Assembly: GCA_963805295.1 (NCBI GenBank)
Contig: CAWDTW010000071.1
Span: 1 to 64,000 of the forward strand
Source: Roseiarcus sp963805295
Lineage (GTDB): Bacteria; Pseudomonadota; Alphaproteobacteria; Rhizobiales; Beijerinckiaceae
Reading direction: 5' to 3'
Length of the DNA: 64,000 bases
Below the pieces are notes generated by a model. It did no database searches. It was not told where the DNA came from and was given only the letters and a program-made list of their open reading frames with translations. Both the position numbers and the translations under genes were made by a program. Of the stretch, positions 1 through 9,529 are shown one piece after another. Position 1 is the stretch's first letter; each line of letters starts with the position of its first letter.

Positions 1-812
1 ACCGTGCAACGCTGGATCGCCATGTCGGGCCAGAGCGCCGCCAGCGCCTTTTCGAGGCCTGACGCGCCGTCGACGACGACCAGCTCCGGCCTCGGCAATC
101 CGCGCTCGACGAGATCGTCGAGCAGCGCGCGCCAAGCCGCCTCGCTTTCCCCGCCCATGGACTTGATCGCCAGCAGCACCTTCTGGCCGTCCGCCCGCAC
201 GCCGAGCGCCACGAGCAGCGAGACCGAGGTCGCCTTCCTGTCCAGCCGAACGCGCGCGACAGTGCCGTCGAGGATCAACCGGACGATCGGCTCCTCGGCG
301 AGCGAGCGCCCATTCCAGGCGTCCCAATCGCCCTTCACCTTGCGCCAAGTCCGGCTGACCACGTCCTTCCCGACCGGCGCAGCGAACGCCGCGGCAAGCG
401 CCCGCCGCACCCGGCGGGTGTTGGTTCCCGAAAGATAGGCCCCGGCGATCAAGGCGTCGGCGGCCCGGGTGCGGCGCTGATAGGCGCGAAGCGAGCCGCT
501 CCGCCATTCGCGCGTCTTGCCGTCGTCCCCCATCAGCCGAGCGCGCGGCACGGCGATCCGCGTCTCGCCGAACTTGCCCGTCAGCGTCCGTTCGCGATGG
601 CCGTGGCGCACGCCCACGACCGACGCCGCCGCGTCCTCGCCCGACTTGCGCCGACCATAGCGCGGACGCGACAACGCCTCGCTCAGTTCCTCCTCCAGCA
701 TCGTCTCGATAAAGCCGCGCACGCGAGCGCGGACCCCGTCCTCGATCGCGTCGAACCAATCATCGAAAAGCAAACCCTCGGCAGCCGCCTCCTTCGTGGT
801 ATCCTTCGTCAT
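1..812 (-). CDS. IS256-family (Mutator-type) transposase, 3' end beyond the window
   Basis: DDE transposase read from the minus strand, starting at ATG 812-810 with MTKDTTKEAA and open to the window edge (270 codons visible of about 400 usual). The family pattern is clear: LILDGTVARVR carries the first catalytic Asp (about residue 182) and VVVDGASGLEKAL the second (about residue 248). The catalytic Glu lies outside the window. It is the left-most element of an IS-dense block and reads in the same direction as the uma2/parB array upstream of it. The terminal inverted repeat could not be placed. Confidence 0.88.
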   Translation of the reverse strand, partial: MTKDTTKEAAAEGLLFDDWFDAIEDGVRARVRGFIETMLEEELSEALSRPRYGRRKSGEDAAASVVGVRHGHRERTLTGKFGETRIAVPRARLMGDDGKTREWRSGSLRAYQRRTRAADALIAGAYLSGTNTRRVRRALAAAFAAPVGKDVVSRTWRKVKGDWDAWNGRSLAEEPIVRLILDGTVARVRLDRKATSVSLLVALGVRADGQKVLLAIKSMGGESEAAWRALLDDLVERGLPRPELVVVDGASGLEKALAALWPDMAIQRCT

Positions 813-941
813 GGCGTGGTCTCCGTTCCAGCGTTCCAACGCCGGAATCATTTGGGTTGAGCAACCCGGAGACTACGCCAACCCAATTCCAACCACCTCC
901 GCGACGGGACCGGAAGGGCCGGCGGTTCCGGTTGTGCTTCA

Positions 942-1098
942 GGAGACGATTGGCAGCCGCGTGTTTGGGTCGCGCCGGATCGTCTGTCGGTAGGGGCGAG
1001 GGCGGCGCGTCGCGCACCCCGCCCGGTCCTCGGCCGCCCGGACCCAAGGCAACACCCGCCGGGGTGACGCCCTCGGAGGCGTGCATTGCAAGCCTTCG
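942..1098. repeat. Intergenic repeat, copy 1, 3' of the split uma2
   Basis: About 157 bp that closely matches 3185-3339 (shared stretches such as gtcgcgccggatcgtctgtc and gtgcattgcaagccttcg). Each copy sits just downstream of a uma2 gene on the minus strand, so the unit uma2 plus downstream spacer has been tandemly duplicated. No credible gene is seen in this copy. Confidence 0.7.
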
Positions 1099-1403
1099 AA
1101 ACAGCCCGATGAAAAAGACCCGCTGAACGTCCAGGCGTTCAGCGGGCCGAACATTGGCGAGGGAGATCGTCGAGGTCGCCGGCTCACAAAGAAATCATGA
1201 TCAGGCTGGGTCGCCCTCGGGCGCGGGATCATCATCCTGCTCCGCCTCGAAGACGATCCCCTCGTAGAGTTCGGCAAGGGGGAGTTCGACGCCGATCTCT
1301 GGAAGGGCGAGAACGGAGTCTTCGATCGGGATTTCGTGCGTCCATGCGTTGCCGGAGCGGGCGTAGACAGTGGCTCCGGTGCGATCTTGTTCGAGCATGA
1401 CGT

Positions 1404-2664
1404 CTCACGCATCCCCTCATTCAGGCGGGGCCGAAGGTTTGTGTGAAGACGTTGTTTTGATTTAGGAGTTCTTCGTATTTTTCAACGAGCGGCCTTAAGC
1501 GTCGCTCGGGCATGTTGGGAATGAGATCGTAGAGCAGGCAGCCCTGGCGGAACAGCGAATGGACGCGGCGTTTGATCGTGCTGGTTCTGAGCGATCGGTC
1601 CATGCCGAGGCTTTCGCCGGCCGCGCCGAGCAGGGTCAGGAGGAGGATCGCCAAGGCGTTGAGCAGCAGCAGACGGTCGCGCCGTTGCGGATCGCCGATG
1701 CGCAGGACGCTCAGGCCCATGCCGAAACGCAAATCCTTGGTGTCGCGGAACCCCGGCTCGATCGTCCATCGTTTGGCGTAGAGGTTGACGATCTGGGAGG
1801 CGCTCGCGGTCGCATCGCTGGCGGCCAGATGCCAAGCCTCCTTCATCCCCTTGGCGTGGACGCAGACCGCCGCGCCGACCTTGTGGCGCGCGGCGGTGAG
1901 TTCGGCGCCGCGCAGAAGGCGCGCGCTCCCTTTCTTGCCGACCCAGTCGGCGGCTAGGCGCGTCTCACCGTCCGCCGCGGTCACATGAACGTTGCCGCGA
2001 AAGCGGATGACGTAACCGAAGCCGAGGCTTTCGAGGAATTCGAACAGTTTGACGTCGCCGAAGCCGCGATCGGCCAGGATCGTCACCGCCACGCCCTCGG
2101 GCAGGATCGCCTTCAAACGCGTCAGGCAGAGGTCTTCGAAGTCGTTGCGCCGGTCCTTCAGTTCGTCCTTGTCGACCGTCAGCCACAGGAGCGGCGTCGC
2201 CCGGCCGTGGCGCGTGATGAGGTTCAAAGCGAGCGTGGCCTGATTGTCGGCGTCGAAATCGGTCCAATCCATCGCCACGACGATCGCCTTGCGCTGGCCC
2301 ACGACCTCGCGCGCCCATGGCGCGAACAGGTCCCATACGACGACCCCGGCGTTGCTCAGCAGGCGATCGACCTGTTTGATCGCGTGTCTGTCCATCAGAC
2401 CGCGCGCTTGCGCCAGCGCGTGCCCGATGACCGAAACGGCCAACGACGCCCCCGTCAGAACCCCCAACGTCCCATTGGCCAGCGAAAGAATCCGCTTGGC
2501 GTGCAAACTCCCCGCAAACGCGCGCTTCAGAAAATCATGAACCAATTCCATCCGATCGATCGACTTGCGCATCCCCGCCTGCCCGCACGATTCGCCACAT
2601 CGTCATGCGCGAGAATCAAAAATTCAGGCGTTTTCGAGTCCTTCAAAATGAGGGGATTCGTGAG
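1404..2664 (-). mobile_element. IS4-family element, copy 1 (1261 bp) inside uma2
   Basis: Ends are CTCACGCATCCCCTCATT (1404-1421) and, read inward from the other side, CTCACGAATCCCCTCATT (2664-2647), an 18-bp inverted repeat with one mismatch. The direct repeat GCATGACGT flanks it at 1395-1403 and 2665-2673. The transposase stop codon begins inside the left terminal repeat. It is nearly identical to the elements at 24615 and 54858 and to the fragment at 32956. Confidence 0.95.
1421..2572 (-). CDS. IS4-family transposase, intact (383 aa)
   Basis: DDE transposase. First Asp in VAMDWTDFD (residue 102), second in LADRGFGD (residue 168), then the IS4 signature Y-x2-R-x3-E-x6-K read as YAKRWTIEPGFRDTK (Tyr265, Arg268, Glu272, Lys279). 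It starts at MRKSIDRMEL and ends within the left IS terminus. All catalytic residues are present, so it could be active. Sister copies are at 24707 (frameshifted), 33623 (diverged, intact) and 54950 (intact). Confidence 0.95.
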   Translation of the reverse strand: MRKSIDRMELVHDFLKRAFAGSLHAKRILSLANGTLGVLTGASLAVSVIGHALAQARGLMDRHAIKQVDRLLSNAGVVVWDLFAPWAREVVGQRKAIVVAMDWTDFDADNQATLALNLITRHGRATPLLWLTVDKDELKDRRNDFEDLCLTRLKAILPEGVAVTILADRGFGDVKLFEFLESLGFGYVIRFRGNVHVTAADGETRLAADWVGKKGSARLLRGAELTAARHKVGAAVCVHAKGMKEAWHLAASDATASASQIVNLYAKRWTIEPGFRDTKDLRFGMGLSVLRIGDPQRRDRLLLLNALAILLLTLLGAAGESLGMDRSLRTSTIKRRVHSLFRQGCLLYDLIPNMPERRLRPLVEKYEELLNQNNVFTQTFGPA

Positions 2665-3184
2665 GCATGACGTAGCACTGCACGGAGGCCATCGCCTGAT
2701 ATTCGCGGGCCTTGATGATCCGACCCTTCCCCGCCGTGCTCGGGCTTAGCACCTCGAAGATGACGACGAGATCGGAGACCACTGTGCTGGCGTTTTCGCC
2801 CCCCGTGCAGGTGACGAACCCATCTGGGTAGCGAACGTGATCGTCAGTCGTCTTGATCTTTAGGTCGCTGCCCAGGAACTCACATGGTTTGCCGCGAAGG
2901 CTGCCGGTCAAAGCGAAGGCGAGATTGCGCTGTATCCGGGCATGAGCGAGCGTTCCACCTGTCATGGCGACGGGGCCGACGCCATCGAATTCGTAGCGCA
3001 GGGGCTGCCGTTCCTCCCACTCGGGGAATTCGGCGAGCGTCATGGGTTTGCGTCGGGCAAGGTTCATGGAAACCTCTGTTTATCACGAATTGGCGATGGG
3101 CGCGGCGGAGAGGCTGGGCGGGGCGGTGGTTGGGCGTTAACGTTCGCAAAGAGATGGGACCTATACGAACCCGGGTGTGGTTCC

Positions 3185-3339
3185 GGAGACGATTGACGGC
3201 TGCGTGTTTAGGTCGCGCCGGATCGTCTGTCAGTGGGGGCGAGGGCGGCGCGCCGCGGGCCCCGCGCGGCCCCGGCCGCCCAAACTCAACGCACACCCAC
3301 CGATTGACGCGCTCAGAGGGCGTGCATTGCAAGCCTTCG
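3185..3339. repeat. Intergenic repeat, copy 2, 3' of the intact uma2
   Basis: Counterpart of 942-1098, placed between the two uma2 genes. The segments just upstream of each uma2 also match (3068-3135 against 3988-4070, both containing the stretch tttatcacgaattggcgatg), so the duplication covers promoter region, gene and downstream spacer. No separate gene is supported between 3068 and 3402. Confidence 0.7.
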
Positions 3340-3402
3340 GTTGCCTAACGACGCGCCAGCGAAGGCGCAAGGGCTTGCGGCGAGGAGAAAGCGAGGAGAA
3401 GG

Positions 3403-3987
3403 TTAGCTGGGAGGCTGATCGGACTGGTCTTGCGCCTCGAAGACGATGCCTTCGTAGAGTTCGGCGAGGGGGAGATCGACCCCGATCTCAGGCAGGGCGA
3501 GTAATAAGTCGGCGACCAGGATTTCGTGCGTCCATGCGTCGCCAGAGCGGGCGTGGACGACGGCGTTGACGCTGTCCTGTTCGAGCATGATGTAGCGCTG
3601 GACGGATGGGGTGGCCTGATATTCGCGGGCTTTGACGATCCTGTCGTTGCGCGTGGTGCTTGGACTGAGGACTTCGAAGACGACAACGGGGTCATAAATG
3701 ACGGTCGCGGTTCGGTCGACTGGGGAGCACACGACCATGCCGTCGGGATAGCGGACGTGCCCCTCCGCGACCTGAAATTTGAGGTCGCTTCCGTGAAATT
3801 GGCATGGCTCTCCGCGGAGGCGTCCGCCGACGGCGATTGGGAGATTTCGTTGGATGGCTGAGTGGCCGTATGTCCCGCCGGTCATGGCGACGGGGCCGAC
3901 GCCATCGAATTCGTAGCGCAGGGGCTGCCGTTCCTCCCACTCGAGGAATTCGGCGAGCGTCATGGGTTTGCGTAGGGCAAGGTTCAT
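3403..3987 (-). CDS. Uma2-family (DUF820) nuclease-like protein
   Basis: 194 aa, full length for the family. The PD-(D/E)XK-type residues are visible: RYPDGMVV (Asp), VVFEVLSPST (Glu) and VKAREYQ (Lys). The N-terminus MNLALRKPMTLAEFLEWEER is typical. Uma2 proteins are widespread in cyanobacteria and rhizobia, but their substrate is not established. It is the intact member of a tandem pair and follows two small genes in the same direction, so it may be the distal end of the minus-strand array that begins with parB. Start ATG 3987 is also the conserved start of the paralogue. Confidence 0.85.
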   Translation of the reverse strand: MNLALRKPMTLAEFLEWEERQPLRYEFDGVGPVAMTGGTYGHSAIQRNLPIAVGGRLRGEPCQFHGSDLKFQVAEGHVRYPDGMVVCSPVDRTATVIYDPVVVFEVLSPSTTRNDRIVKAREYQATPSVQRYIMLEQDSVNAVVHARSGDAWTHEILVADLLLALPEIGVDLPLAELYEGIVFEAQDQSDQPPS

Positions 3988-4057
3988 GGAACCCTCAGTT
4001 TATCACGAATTGGCGATGGGCGCGACGGACAGGGCTGGGCGCGGCGGTGGTTGGGCG

Positions 4058-4309
4058 TCAACATCCGCAAAGAGCGGCCTCGATGTCGCCGATCGCGTGA
4101 TAGAGCGGCGCGAGCCGCGAAGTCGCGGGCGATCTGGCCGCGGCGTGTAGATATTGACGCCAGTCGGCTTCCGTCCAGCGGGCGGGGTCAGCGCGCTTTC
4201 CGTTCCGGCCGGACGCGGCGCGCTCGCAATCGAGGATCAGATCGGTCGCAAGCCGGTCGGCCGCAAGCTTGCGCGCGGCGAGCCGGCGCATGAGGCGCTG
4301 AGGCGTCAC
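4058..4309 (-). CDS. Hypothetical protein (83 aa)
   Basis: Not recognised. A small basic, Ala/Arg-rich protein starting at GTG 4309 (MTPQRLMRRLAARKLAADRL) with a Trp-containing middle (RWTEADWRQYLH). Its start overlaps the stop of the upstream small gene in the sequence GTGA (4306-4309), a translational-coupling arrangement. Its 3' end runs into the repeat that precedes uma2. It is probably part of the parB-DUF6884-uma2 array. Confidence 0.55.
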   Translation of the reverse strand: MTPQRLMRRLAARKLAADRLATDLILDCERAASGRNGKRADPARWTEADWRQYLHAAARSPATSRLAPLYHAIGDIEAALCGC

Positions 4310-4574
4310 GACACGTGCTCCTCGAGTTCTCGACGGCCTTGGTGAACGTGACGACGGCGTTGAGGTCTTCGTCGTCCGTCTTGGCCTCGGGAACGCAGGT
4401 TACGAGCAAGGTCTCGTTGTCGTAGGCGAGGCTCGCGACGGCGGAGTCGGCGCCATGCAAGGTGAAGAAGTGGCAATGCCGGCCGATCGCGAGCGCGCCC
4501 TTGGGGCAGCGCTTGCCAATGCGGATGACGCCGGCGCGGTCTGCAAATGCGACGTGTCTCACGGTCCGCTCCAC
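4306..4574 (-). pseudogene. Hypothetical small protein, frameshifted near its 3' end
   Basis: Starts at GTG 4574 (MERTVRHVAFADRAGVIRIG), 34 bp after the DUF6884-like stop. The frame reads ...NAVVTFTKAVE and then runs into the next gene's antisense-like composition. A one-base change near 4325 would give ...LEEHVS and a TGA at 4308-4306 that overlaps the next GTG start by 4 nt, which is the likely original end (about 89 aa). Family not recognised. Either a mutation or a base-call error. Confidence 0.5.
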
Positions 4575-4863
4575 GGGAAGAGCGCGGCGGAGTCGCCGCG
4601 CGTGAGTGTCAGAGGGGCAGGCGGCTGCGGTTCATCCGTAGCCAGCCGATTTGACGGCCGACGCCGGCGCCGCCGGCCTCGGCGCGAATAGTGTCGGAGA
4701 GGGCGCGAGCCTCCTGGAAGGCGTGGCGCGCGGCGAGCACGTAATGGGACGCTACCGAGAACGATGACGGCGCTCGGCCGCCGACCAAGCGCTTTGGCCT
4801 GGCGGGCGAGCTCGTCGTGTGAGATGCGCCCCTCCTGGCCGAAGCAGGTATCGTTAGGTTCTC

Positions 4864-6459
4864 GCAGCCTGTCGGACTTAACGCCGCGCCTGCGATTACG
4901 CTAAAGTCAGGCATTGATTCGCGCAGGGCGGCGGGCTTTTTTGATGAGCAATTTTCGTACGATCGATCGCGAGACGGGGTTCTTGCTGCCTCCCTCGGTC
5001 GACGAATGGCTTCCCGAGAAACATCTGGCGCGATTTGTCGTGGAGGTTGTCGACGGGCTCGATCTTCGCGCGATGAGCGGCAGTTATCGCGGTTCCGGGT
5101 CGGCGTCGTATCATCCGCGAATGCTGCTGGGCCTTCTGGTTTACGGCTATGCGACGGGCGTGTTTTCGAGCCGCAAGCTGGAGCGTGCGACTTATGACTC
5201 GGTGGCGTTCCGGTTCATCGCGGCCAACGATCATCCCGACCACGACACGATCGCGACCTTCAGGCGGCGCTTTCTCGCGGAGATCGAAGCTCTGTTCGTT
5301 CGAGTGCTGCTGCTGGCGCGGGAGATGGGCGTTCTGAAGATGGGGACGGTGGCGCTGGACGGCACGAAGATTCACGCCAACGCCAGCCGGCACAGCGCGC
5401 TGTCTTATGAACACGCCGGCAAGGTCGAGGCGCAGTTGAAAGCCGAGGTCGCCGATCTGATGGCCAAAGCCGAAGCGGCCGACGCGGCGGACATTCCCGA
5501 CGGCATGTCGATACCGGACGAACTGGCGCGGCGCGAGGAGCGGTTGCGCAAGCTGGCCGAGGCGCGGGCGAAGATCGAGGCGCGGGCCAAGGAACGCCAT
5601 GCGCGCGAGCAGGCGGAGCACGAAGCCAGGCTCGCGGCGCGGCAGGCGAAGGCGGAGGCGAGCGGGAAAAAGCCCCGCGGCAAGCCTCCCGAACCTCCGG
5701 TCGAGGGGCCGCGCCCCAACGACCAGATCAACCTGACCGACGAGGAGTCGCGCATCATGCCGGTGGCCGGCGGCGGCTTCGACCAATGCTATAACGCCCA
5801 GGCCGCGGTGGCGGCGGGAAGTCTGCTGGTGGTGGCGAGCGCCGTGAGCCAGGCGCCCAACGACAAGCAGCAACTCGAACCGATGCTGGACAAGATCGAG
5901 GCTCTTGCCGACGAGCTGGGCAAGCCCGAATGCCTGCTGGCGGATACCGGCTATTTCAGCGCGGCGAACGTCGCGGCTTGCGAGAAGGCGGGGATCGAAC
6001 CGCTGATCGCCATGGGCCGTCAGCCACATCATCCGCCGTTGGCCGAGCGCTTCCAAGCGGCGCCGGAAGCGCCGCAAGATCCAATGCCGGTCGAGGCGAT
6101 GGCGCATCGGCTGAAGACGCCGGCAGGCCGGGCGCTTTACGCGCTGCGCAAGCAGATGCCGGAGCCGGTGTTCGGGATCATCAAATCGGCGCTGGGATTC
6201 CGTCAATTTTCGCTGCGCGGCCTCGCGGGCGCGCGCGGCGAATGGAGCCTCGTCACCATGGCCTGGAACATCAAGCGGATGTTCGCCCTCGTCCCGGCCT
6301 GACAAGGCCGAGGTGCGCCGGCTCGGCAGACAGGTCCCCAGGAAACGCCGATCTCCGGCCCCTTCAACCGCTTTCTGCACCCAACCCAACGCTCGGCGCC
6401 GCCGCAACCGCCAAAATCCTTCGCGGCGATCAACCGCAACCCCCAGTCCGACAGGCTGC
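4864..6459 (+). mobile_element. IS1182-family element (1596 bp)
   Basis: Bounded by a perfect 15-bp inverted repeat, GCAGCCTGTCGGACT at 4864-4878 and its complement at 6445-6459. It carries one transposase. Its right end is followed directly by the TA target dinucleotide of the neighbouring IS630, with no host sequence between the two. I see no direct repeat at its outer flanks. Confidence 0.85.
4944..6302 (+). CDS. IS1182-family transposase
   Basis: About 452 aa from ATG 4944 (MSNFRTIDRETGFLLPPSVD), chosen over the in-frame upstream start at 4914 because family members begin at this motif. It has an N-terminal DUF772-type region (SYHPRMLLGLLVYGY), a DDE core starting at VALDGTKIHANAS, a charged coiled-coil insert rich in Ala/Glu/Lys (roughly residues 165-250), then CLLADTGYFS and the C-terminal FRQFSLRGLAGARGEW. 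It appears intact. Confidence 0.9.
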   Translation: MSNFRTIDRETGFLLPPSVDEWLPEKHLARFVVEVVDGLDLRAMSGSYRGSGSASYHPRMLLGLLVYGYATGVFSSRKLERATYDSVAFRFIAANDHPDHDTIATFRRRFLAEIEALFVRVLLLAREMGVLKMGTVALDGTKIHANASRHSALSYEHAGKVEAQLKAEVADLMAKAEAADAADIPDGMSIPDELARREERLRKLAEARAKIEARAKERHAREQAEHEARLAARQAKAEASGKKPRGKPPEPPVEGPRPNDQINLTDEESRIMPVAGGGFDQCYNAQAAVAAGSLLVVASAVSQAPNDKQQLEPMLDKIEALADELGKPECLLADTGYFSAANVAACEKAGIEPLIAMGRQPHHPPLAERFQAAPEAPQDPMPVEAMAHRLKTPAGRALYALRKQMPEPVFGIIKSALGFRQFSLRGLAGARGEWSLVTMAWNIKRMFALVPA

Positions 6460-6461
6460 TA

Positions 6462-7596
6462 GTGTTCCGTAACTAACGGAAGGATTCCCAGCGGCGCGCG
6501 ATCGTGCGAGTCGAGGGGGATGGAAAACAAATCATGCATCTGGTTGTCTCCTGAGGATCGGGCGCGGCTGGAAGGCTGGGTGGCGGGCCGAAACACGCCG
6601 CAGAAGCTGGTTTGGCGGGCGCGGATCGTCTTGATGTGGGCGCAAGGGGCCGGCGTGAGGGAGACCGTTCGGGCGACCGGCAAGACCAAACGAACCGTCG
6701 ATCGATGGCGTGAGCGCTATCTTGCGCGCGGCGCTGCGGGGCTCGAACGCGACGCCACTCGTCCTGGCCGCAAGCCGCCTTTGGACGCCGCGACGGTCGA
6801 GCGGGTCGTCAACAAGACGCTGCACGAGAAGCCGCCGGGCGGCACGCACTGGTCTCTGCGCAAGATGGCCAAGGCGGTCGGTCTCAGCCATTCGAGCGTG
6901 CAGCGCATCTGGGCGGCGCATGGGCTCAAGCCGCACCTGACGCGCAGCTTCAAGCTCTCGAGCGACCCCAAGTTTTGTGAGAAAGTTCAGGATATTGTCG
7001 GGCTTTACCTCGACCCGCCGGACAAGGCGCTGGTGCTTTCGGTCGACGAGAAGAGCCAGATCCAAGCGCTCGACCGCACCCAGCCGGGACTGCCGCTGAA
7101 GAAGGGCCGCGCCGGCACGATGACCCACGACTACAAGCGCCATGGGACGACGACCCTGTTCGCCGCGCTCGACGTCGCCACCGGCAAGGTGATCGGCGAA
7201 TGCATGCGCCGCCATCGCCATCAGGAGTTTCTGCGCTTTTTGCGCACCATCGACCGCAACACCGCGAAATTGCTCGATTTGCATCTGGTCGTCGACAACT
7301 ACGCGACCCACAAGCACCCCAAGGTCAGGGCCTGGCTCAAGCGCCACCCCCGCTTTCACCTTCACTTCACCCCGACATCGGCCTCCTGGATCAATCTCGT
7401 CGAACGGTTCTTCGGCCTGATCACCGACGACGCCATTCGACGCGGCGTCTTCCACAGCGTCGCCCAACTCAACGCCGCCATCGAAGCCTACCTTGAGCAA
7501 CACAATGCCGCACCCAAGCCCTTCGTCTGGACCGCGCCAGCCGCCGACATCCTTGAGAAAGTCGCCCGTGGGCGACAAGCGTTAAAGTCGGTACAC
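6462..7596 (+). mobile_element. IS630-family element with TA target duplication
   Basis: Flanked by TA at 6460-6461 and 7597-7598, as expected for IS630 elements. Imperfect terminal repeats read GTGTTCCGTAACT on the left and GTGTACCGACTTT on the right. It inserted precisely beside the right end of the IS1182 element. Confidence 0.85.
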
Positions 7597-7599
7597 TAG
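6520..7599 (+). CDS. IS630-family transposase, intact (359 aa)
   Basis: N-terminal helix-turn-helix (ETVRATGKTKRTVDRWRERY) followed by a DDE core: Asp in LVLSVDEKSQ, Asp in LVVDNYATHKHP and Glu in INLVERFFG. The stop codon TAG is completed by the right-hand TA target dinucleotide. Start ATG 6520 gives the usual family length. Confidence 0.95.
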   Translation: MENKSCIWLSPEDRARLEGWVAGRNTPQKLVWRARIVLMWAQGAGVRETVRATGKTKRTVDRWRERYLARGAAGLERDATRPGRKPPLDAATVERVVNKTLHEKPPGGTHWSLRKMAKAVGLSHSSVQRIWAAHGLKPHLTRSFKLSSDPKFCEKVQDIVGLYLDPPDKALVLSVDEKSQIQALDRTQPGLPLKKGRAGTMTHDYKRHGTTTLFAALDVATGKVIGECMRRHRHQEFLRFLRTIDRNTAKLLDLHLVVDNYATHKHPKVRAWLKRHPRFHLHFTPTSASWINLVERFFGLITDDAIRRGVFHSVAQLNAAIEAYLEQHNAAPKPFVWTAPAADILEKVARGRQALKSVH

Positions 7600-9529
7600 C
7601 GAGGCGGAAAAAGAGAAGAAGGCGTGCTTTGCCGAGAGGATGCGGATGTCGTCGTCTCCGGCGACGGACCGGGCCCAGTCTCGGCAGGCGCGAAAGTATG
7701 GGACTTCGTAAAGGAGGCTCGCAGCGCGGCCGCTCTGCGCCTTCTTCGCGCCGCAAGGGATGATGACATGGGTCATCCGCGGATCTCCTTGAGATCGCGG
7801 GCGCGCCGCTGAGGGCCTTTAGGCCCCAGGCGGCCGCGCCCGGTCTGGCCCTAGACGCGCGCCTGGTAACCGGTGTCGGCGTGATCGGCGGCTTCGATTT
7901 CAGGCGCCGCGATCTGGTCGACGTCGCCATCGTCGTGGCCTAGCCCGACTTTCTCAACTGGAGCAGGTAGGCGGCGAATTTTGGGACTGGGAGGGAGGAA
8001 AAAGCGAGTCGGTTCAATGACGGGGTTTTGAAATTCGCGTGTAGTGGAGACCAAGTATCTTTTCAGAAGACTTGTTTGGCGTAGATTTGGATCGCTATGT
8101 ATTTGCGCCCGAATCGACGCTCAAGGACGGCAAGGAGCACCGCTACTGGAGCATCGTCGAGAGCAAGCGCTGCGCCGGCGGCAAAGTCGTGCAGCGCCAA
8201 GTGCTCTATCTCGGCGAAATCAACGACAGCCAGCCGGAAGCCTGGCGCCGGGTGATCGAGGCCTTCGACGAGAGGGCGCAGCAAACCACTCAATTGGCCT
8301 TGTTCCCCGCCGATCGGCCGGCGCCCGCTCACGCCGAGGGCCATGGCGTGCAGATCCGGCTCGGGGCCATGCAGCTGCATCGGCCGCGGCAATGGGGCGC
8401 GTGCTGGCTTGCCTGCCAGCTTTATGAGCAACTGGAACTCGACCGCTTCTGGGCGGCTCGCCTGCCCGATTCCCGCGAAGGGACCTGCTGGAGCCACATC
8501 CTTGAGACGCTGGTCTGCTACCGGCTCATCGATCCAGGCAGCGAATGGCGTCTGCACCGGCTGTGGTTCGAGCAAAGCGCCATGGGCGATCTGCTCGGCG
8601 AAGATTTTGCGCTGGTCGAGAAGAACGCGCTCTATCGTTGCCTCGACAAGCTTGTCGAGCACAAACCGGCGCTGTTCACGCATCTGCGTCGCCGCTGGCA
8701 GGATCTGTTCGGCGCCCGCTTCGACGTGCTTCTCTACGACTTGACCAGCACGTACTTCAAATCCGATCCGCCGAGCGACGATAGCGACAAGCGCCGCCAC
8801 GGCTACAGCCGCGACAAGCGCTCAGACTGCGTGCAGGTGGTCATTGCGCTCGTCGTGACGCCCGACGGCTTTCCGCTCGCCTACGAAGTTCTCCCCGGCA
8901 ACACTTCGGACAAGACGACGCTGCGCGCCTTCCTTTCGAAGATCGAGGCGCAGTACGGCAAGGCCCAGCGCATCTGGGTGATGGACCGCGGCATCCCCAC
9001 CGAAGAGACGCTCGCCGAAATGCGGCAATCCGATCCGCCCGTCGCCTATCTGGTGGGAACCCCCAAGGGACGCCTCAGCAAGCTGGAAAAGTCTCTCGTC
9101 GGCCTGCCCTGGCACGAGGTGCGGCCGGGCGTCGAGGTGAAGCTGCTGGCCGAGGACGACGACCTTTACGTGCTCGCCCAGAGCCGGGCGCGCGTCGACA
9201 AGGAGCGCGCCATGCGAAAGCGGCAGCTGAAGTGGCCGTGGGCGCGACTGGCGAAGCTGGCGCACATGCACCTCACCCGCGAGAGCCTGCTGATGAAGCT
9301 CGGCGCCGCCCGCGCCAAGGCGCCTGCGGCATGGCGTCTCCTCGATATAACGGTCGACCCACGCAAAGCCACCTTCGCTTACGCGCTCAACCGCAAAAAG
9401 CTGCGCCAAGCGCGCCGGCGCGAAGGCCGCTCCCTGTTGCGCACCAACATGCGCGGGCGCGATCCCGCCGAGCTGTGGCGGTTCTACATTCAACTCGTCG
9501 AAGTCGACATCGACCAGACATGGCGACTC

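Larger units (their letters stand above)
1201..3067 (-). pseudogene. Uma2-family (DUF820) nuclease-like gene, split by an IS4 element
   Basis: The N-terminal 134 codons (3067 to 2665) and the C-terminal 65 codons (1394 to 1201) belong to one gene. Removing 1404-2664 and one copy of the 9-bp duplication GCATGACGT rejoins them in frame as ...SVQCYVM-LEQDRTG..., giving a 198-aa protein. Uma2 proteins are PD-(D/E)XK nuclease-fold proteins of uncertain biological role. The motif residues are visible as RYPDGF (Asp), VIFEVLSPST (Glu) and IKAREYQ (Lys). The intact paralogue at 3403-3987 is about 70-75% identical by eye. The gene was functional-length before the insertion. Confidence 0.85.
4609..7776 (-). 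pseudogene. DUF6884-like protein gene, split by IS1182 plus IS630
   Basis: The 5' part (7776 to 7599) encodes MTHVIIPCGAKK, then YFRACRDWAR and IRILSAKHAFFS, the N-terminal signature I associate with DUF6884. It is preceded by a strong ribosome-binding site (AAGGAGATCC). The 3' part (4863 to 4609) carries NDTCFGQEGRISHDELARQ in one frame and, after a frameshift near 4760, GGAGVGRQIGWLRMNRSRLP in another, matching the family's C-terminal half. The function of the family is unknown to me. Two back-to-back IS elements (4864-7596) occupy the middle. Confidence 0.65.

Noticed and set aside
4896..6407. Long minus-strand reading frame (about 500 codons) opposite the IS1182 transposase
   Set aside because: Arg/Leu-rich antisense shadow of a clearly recognised transposase in GC-rich DNA; no family motif.
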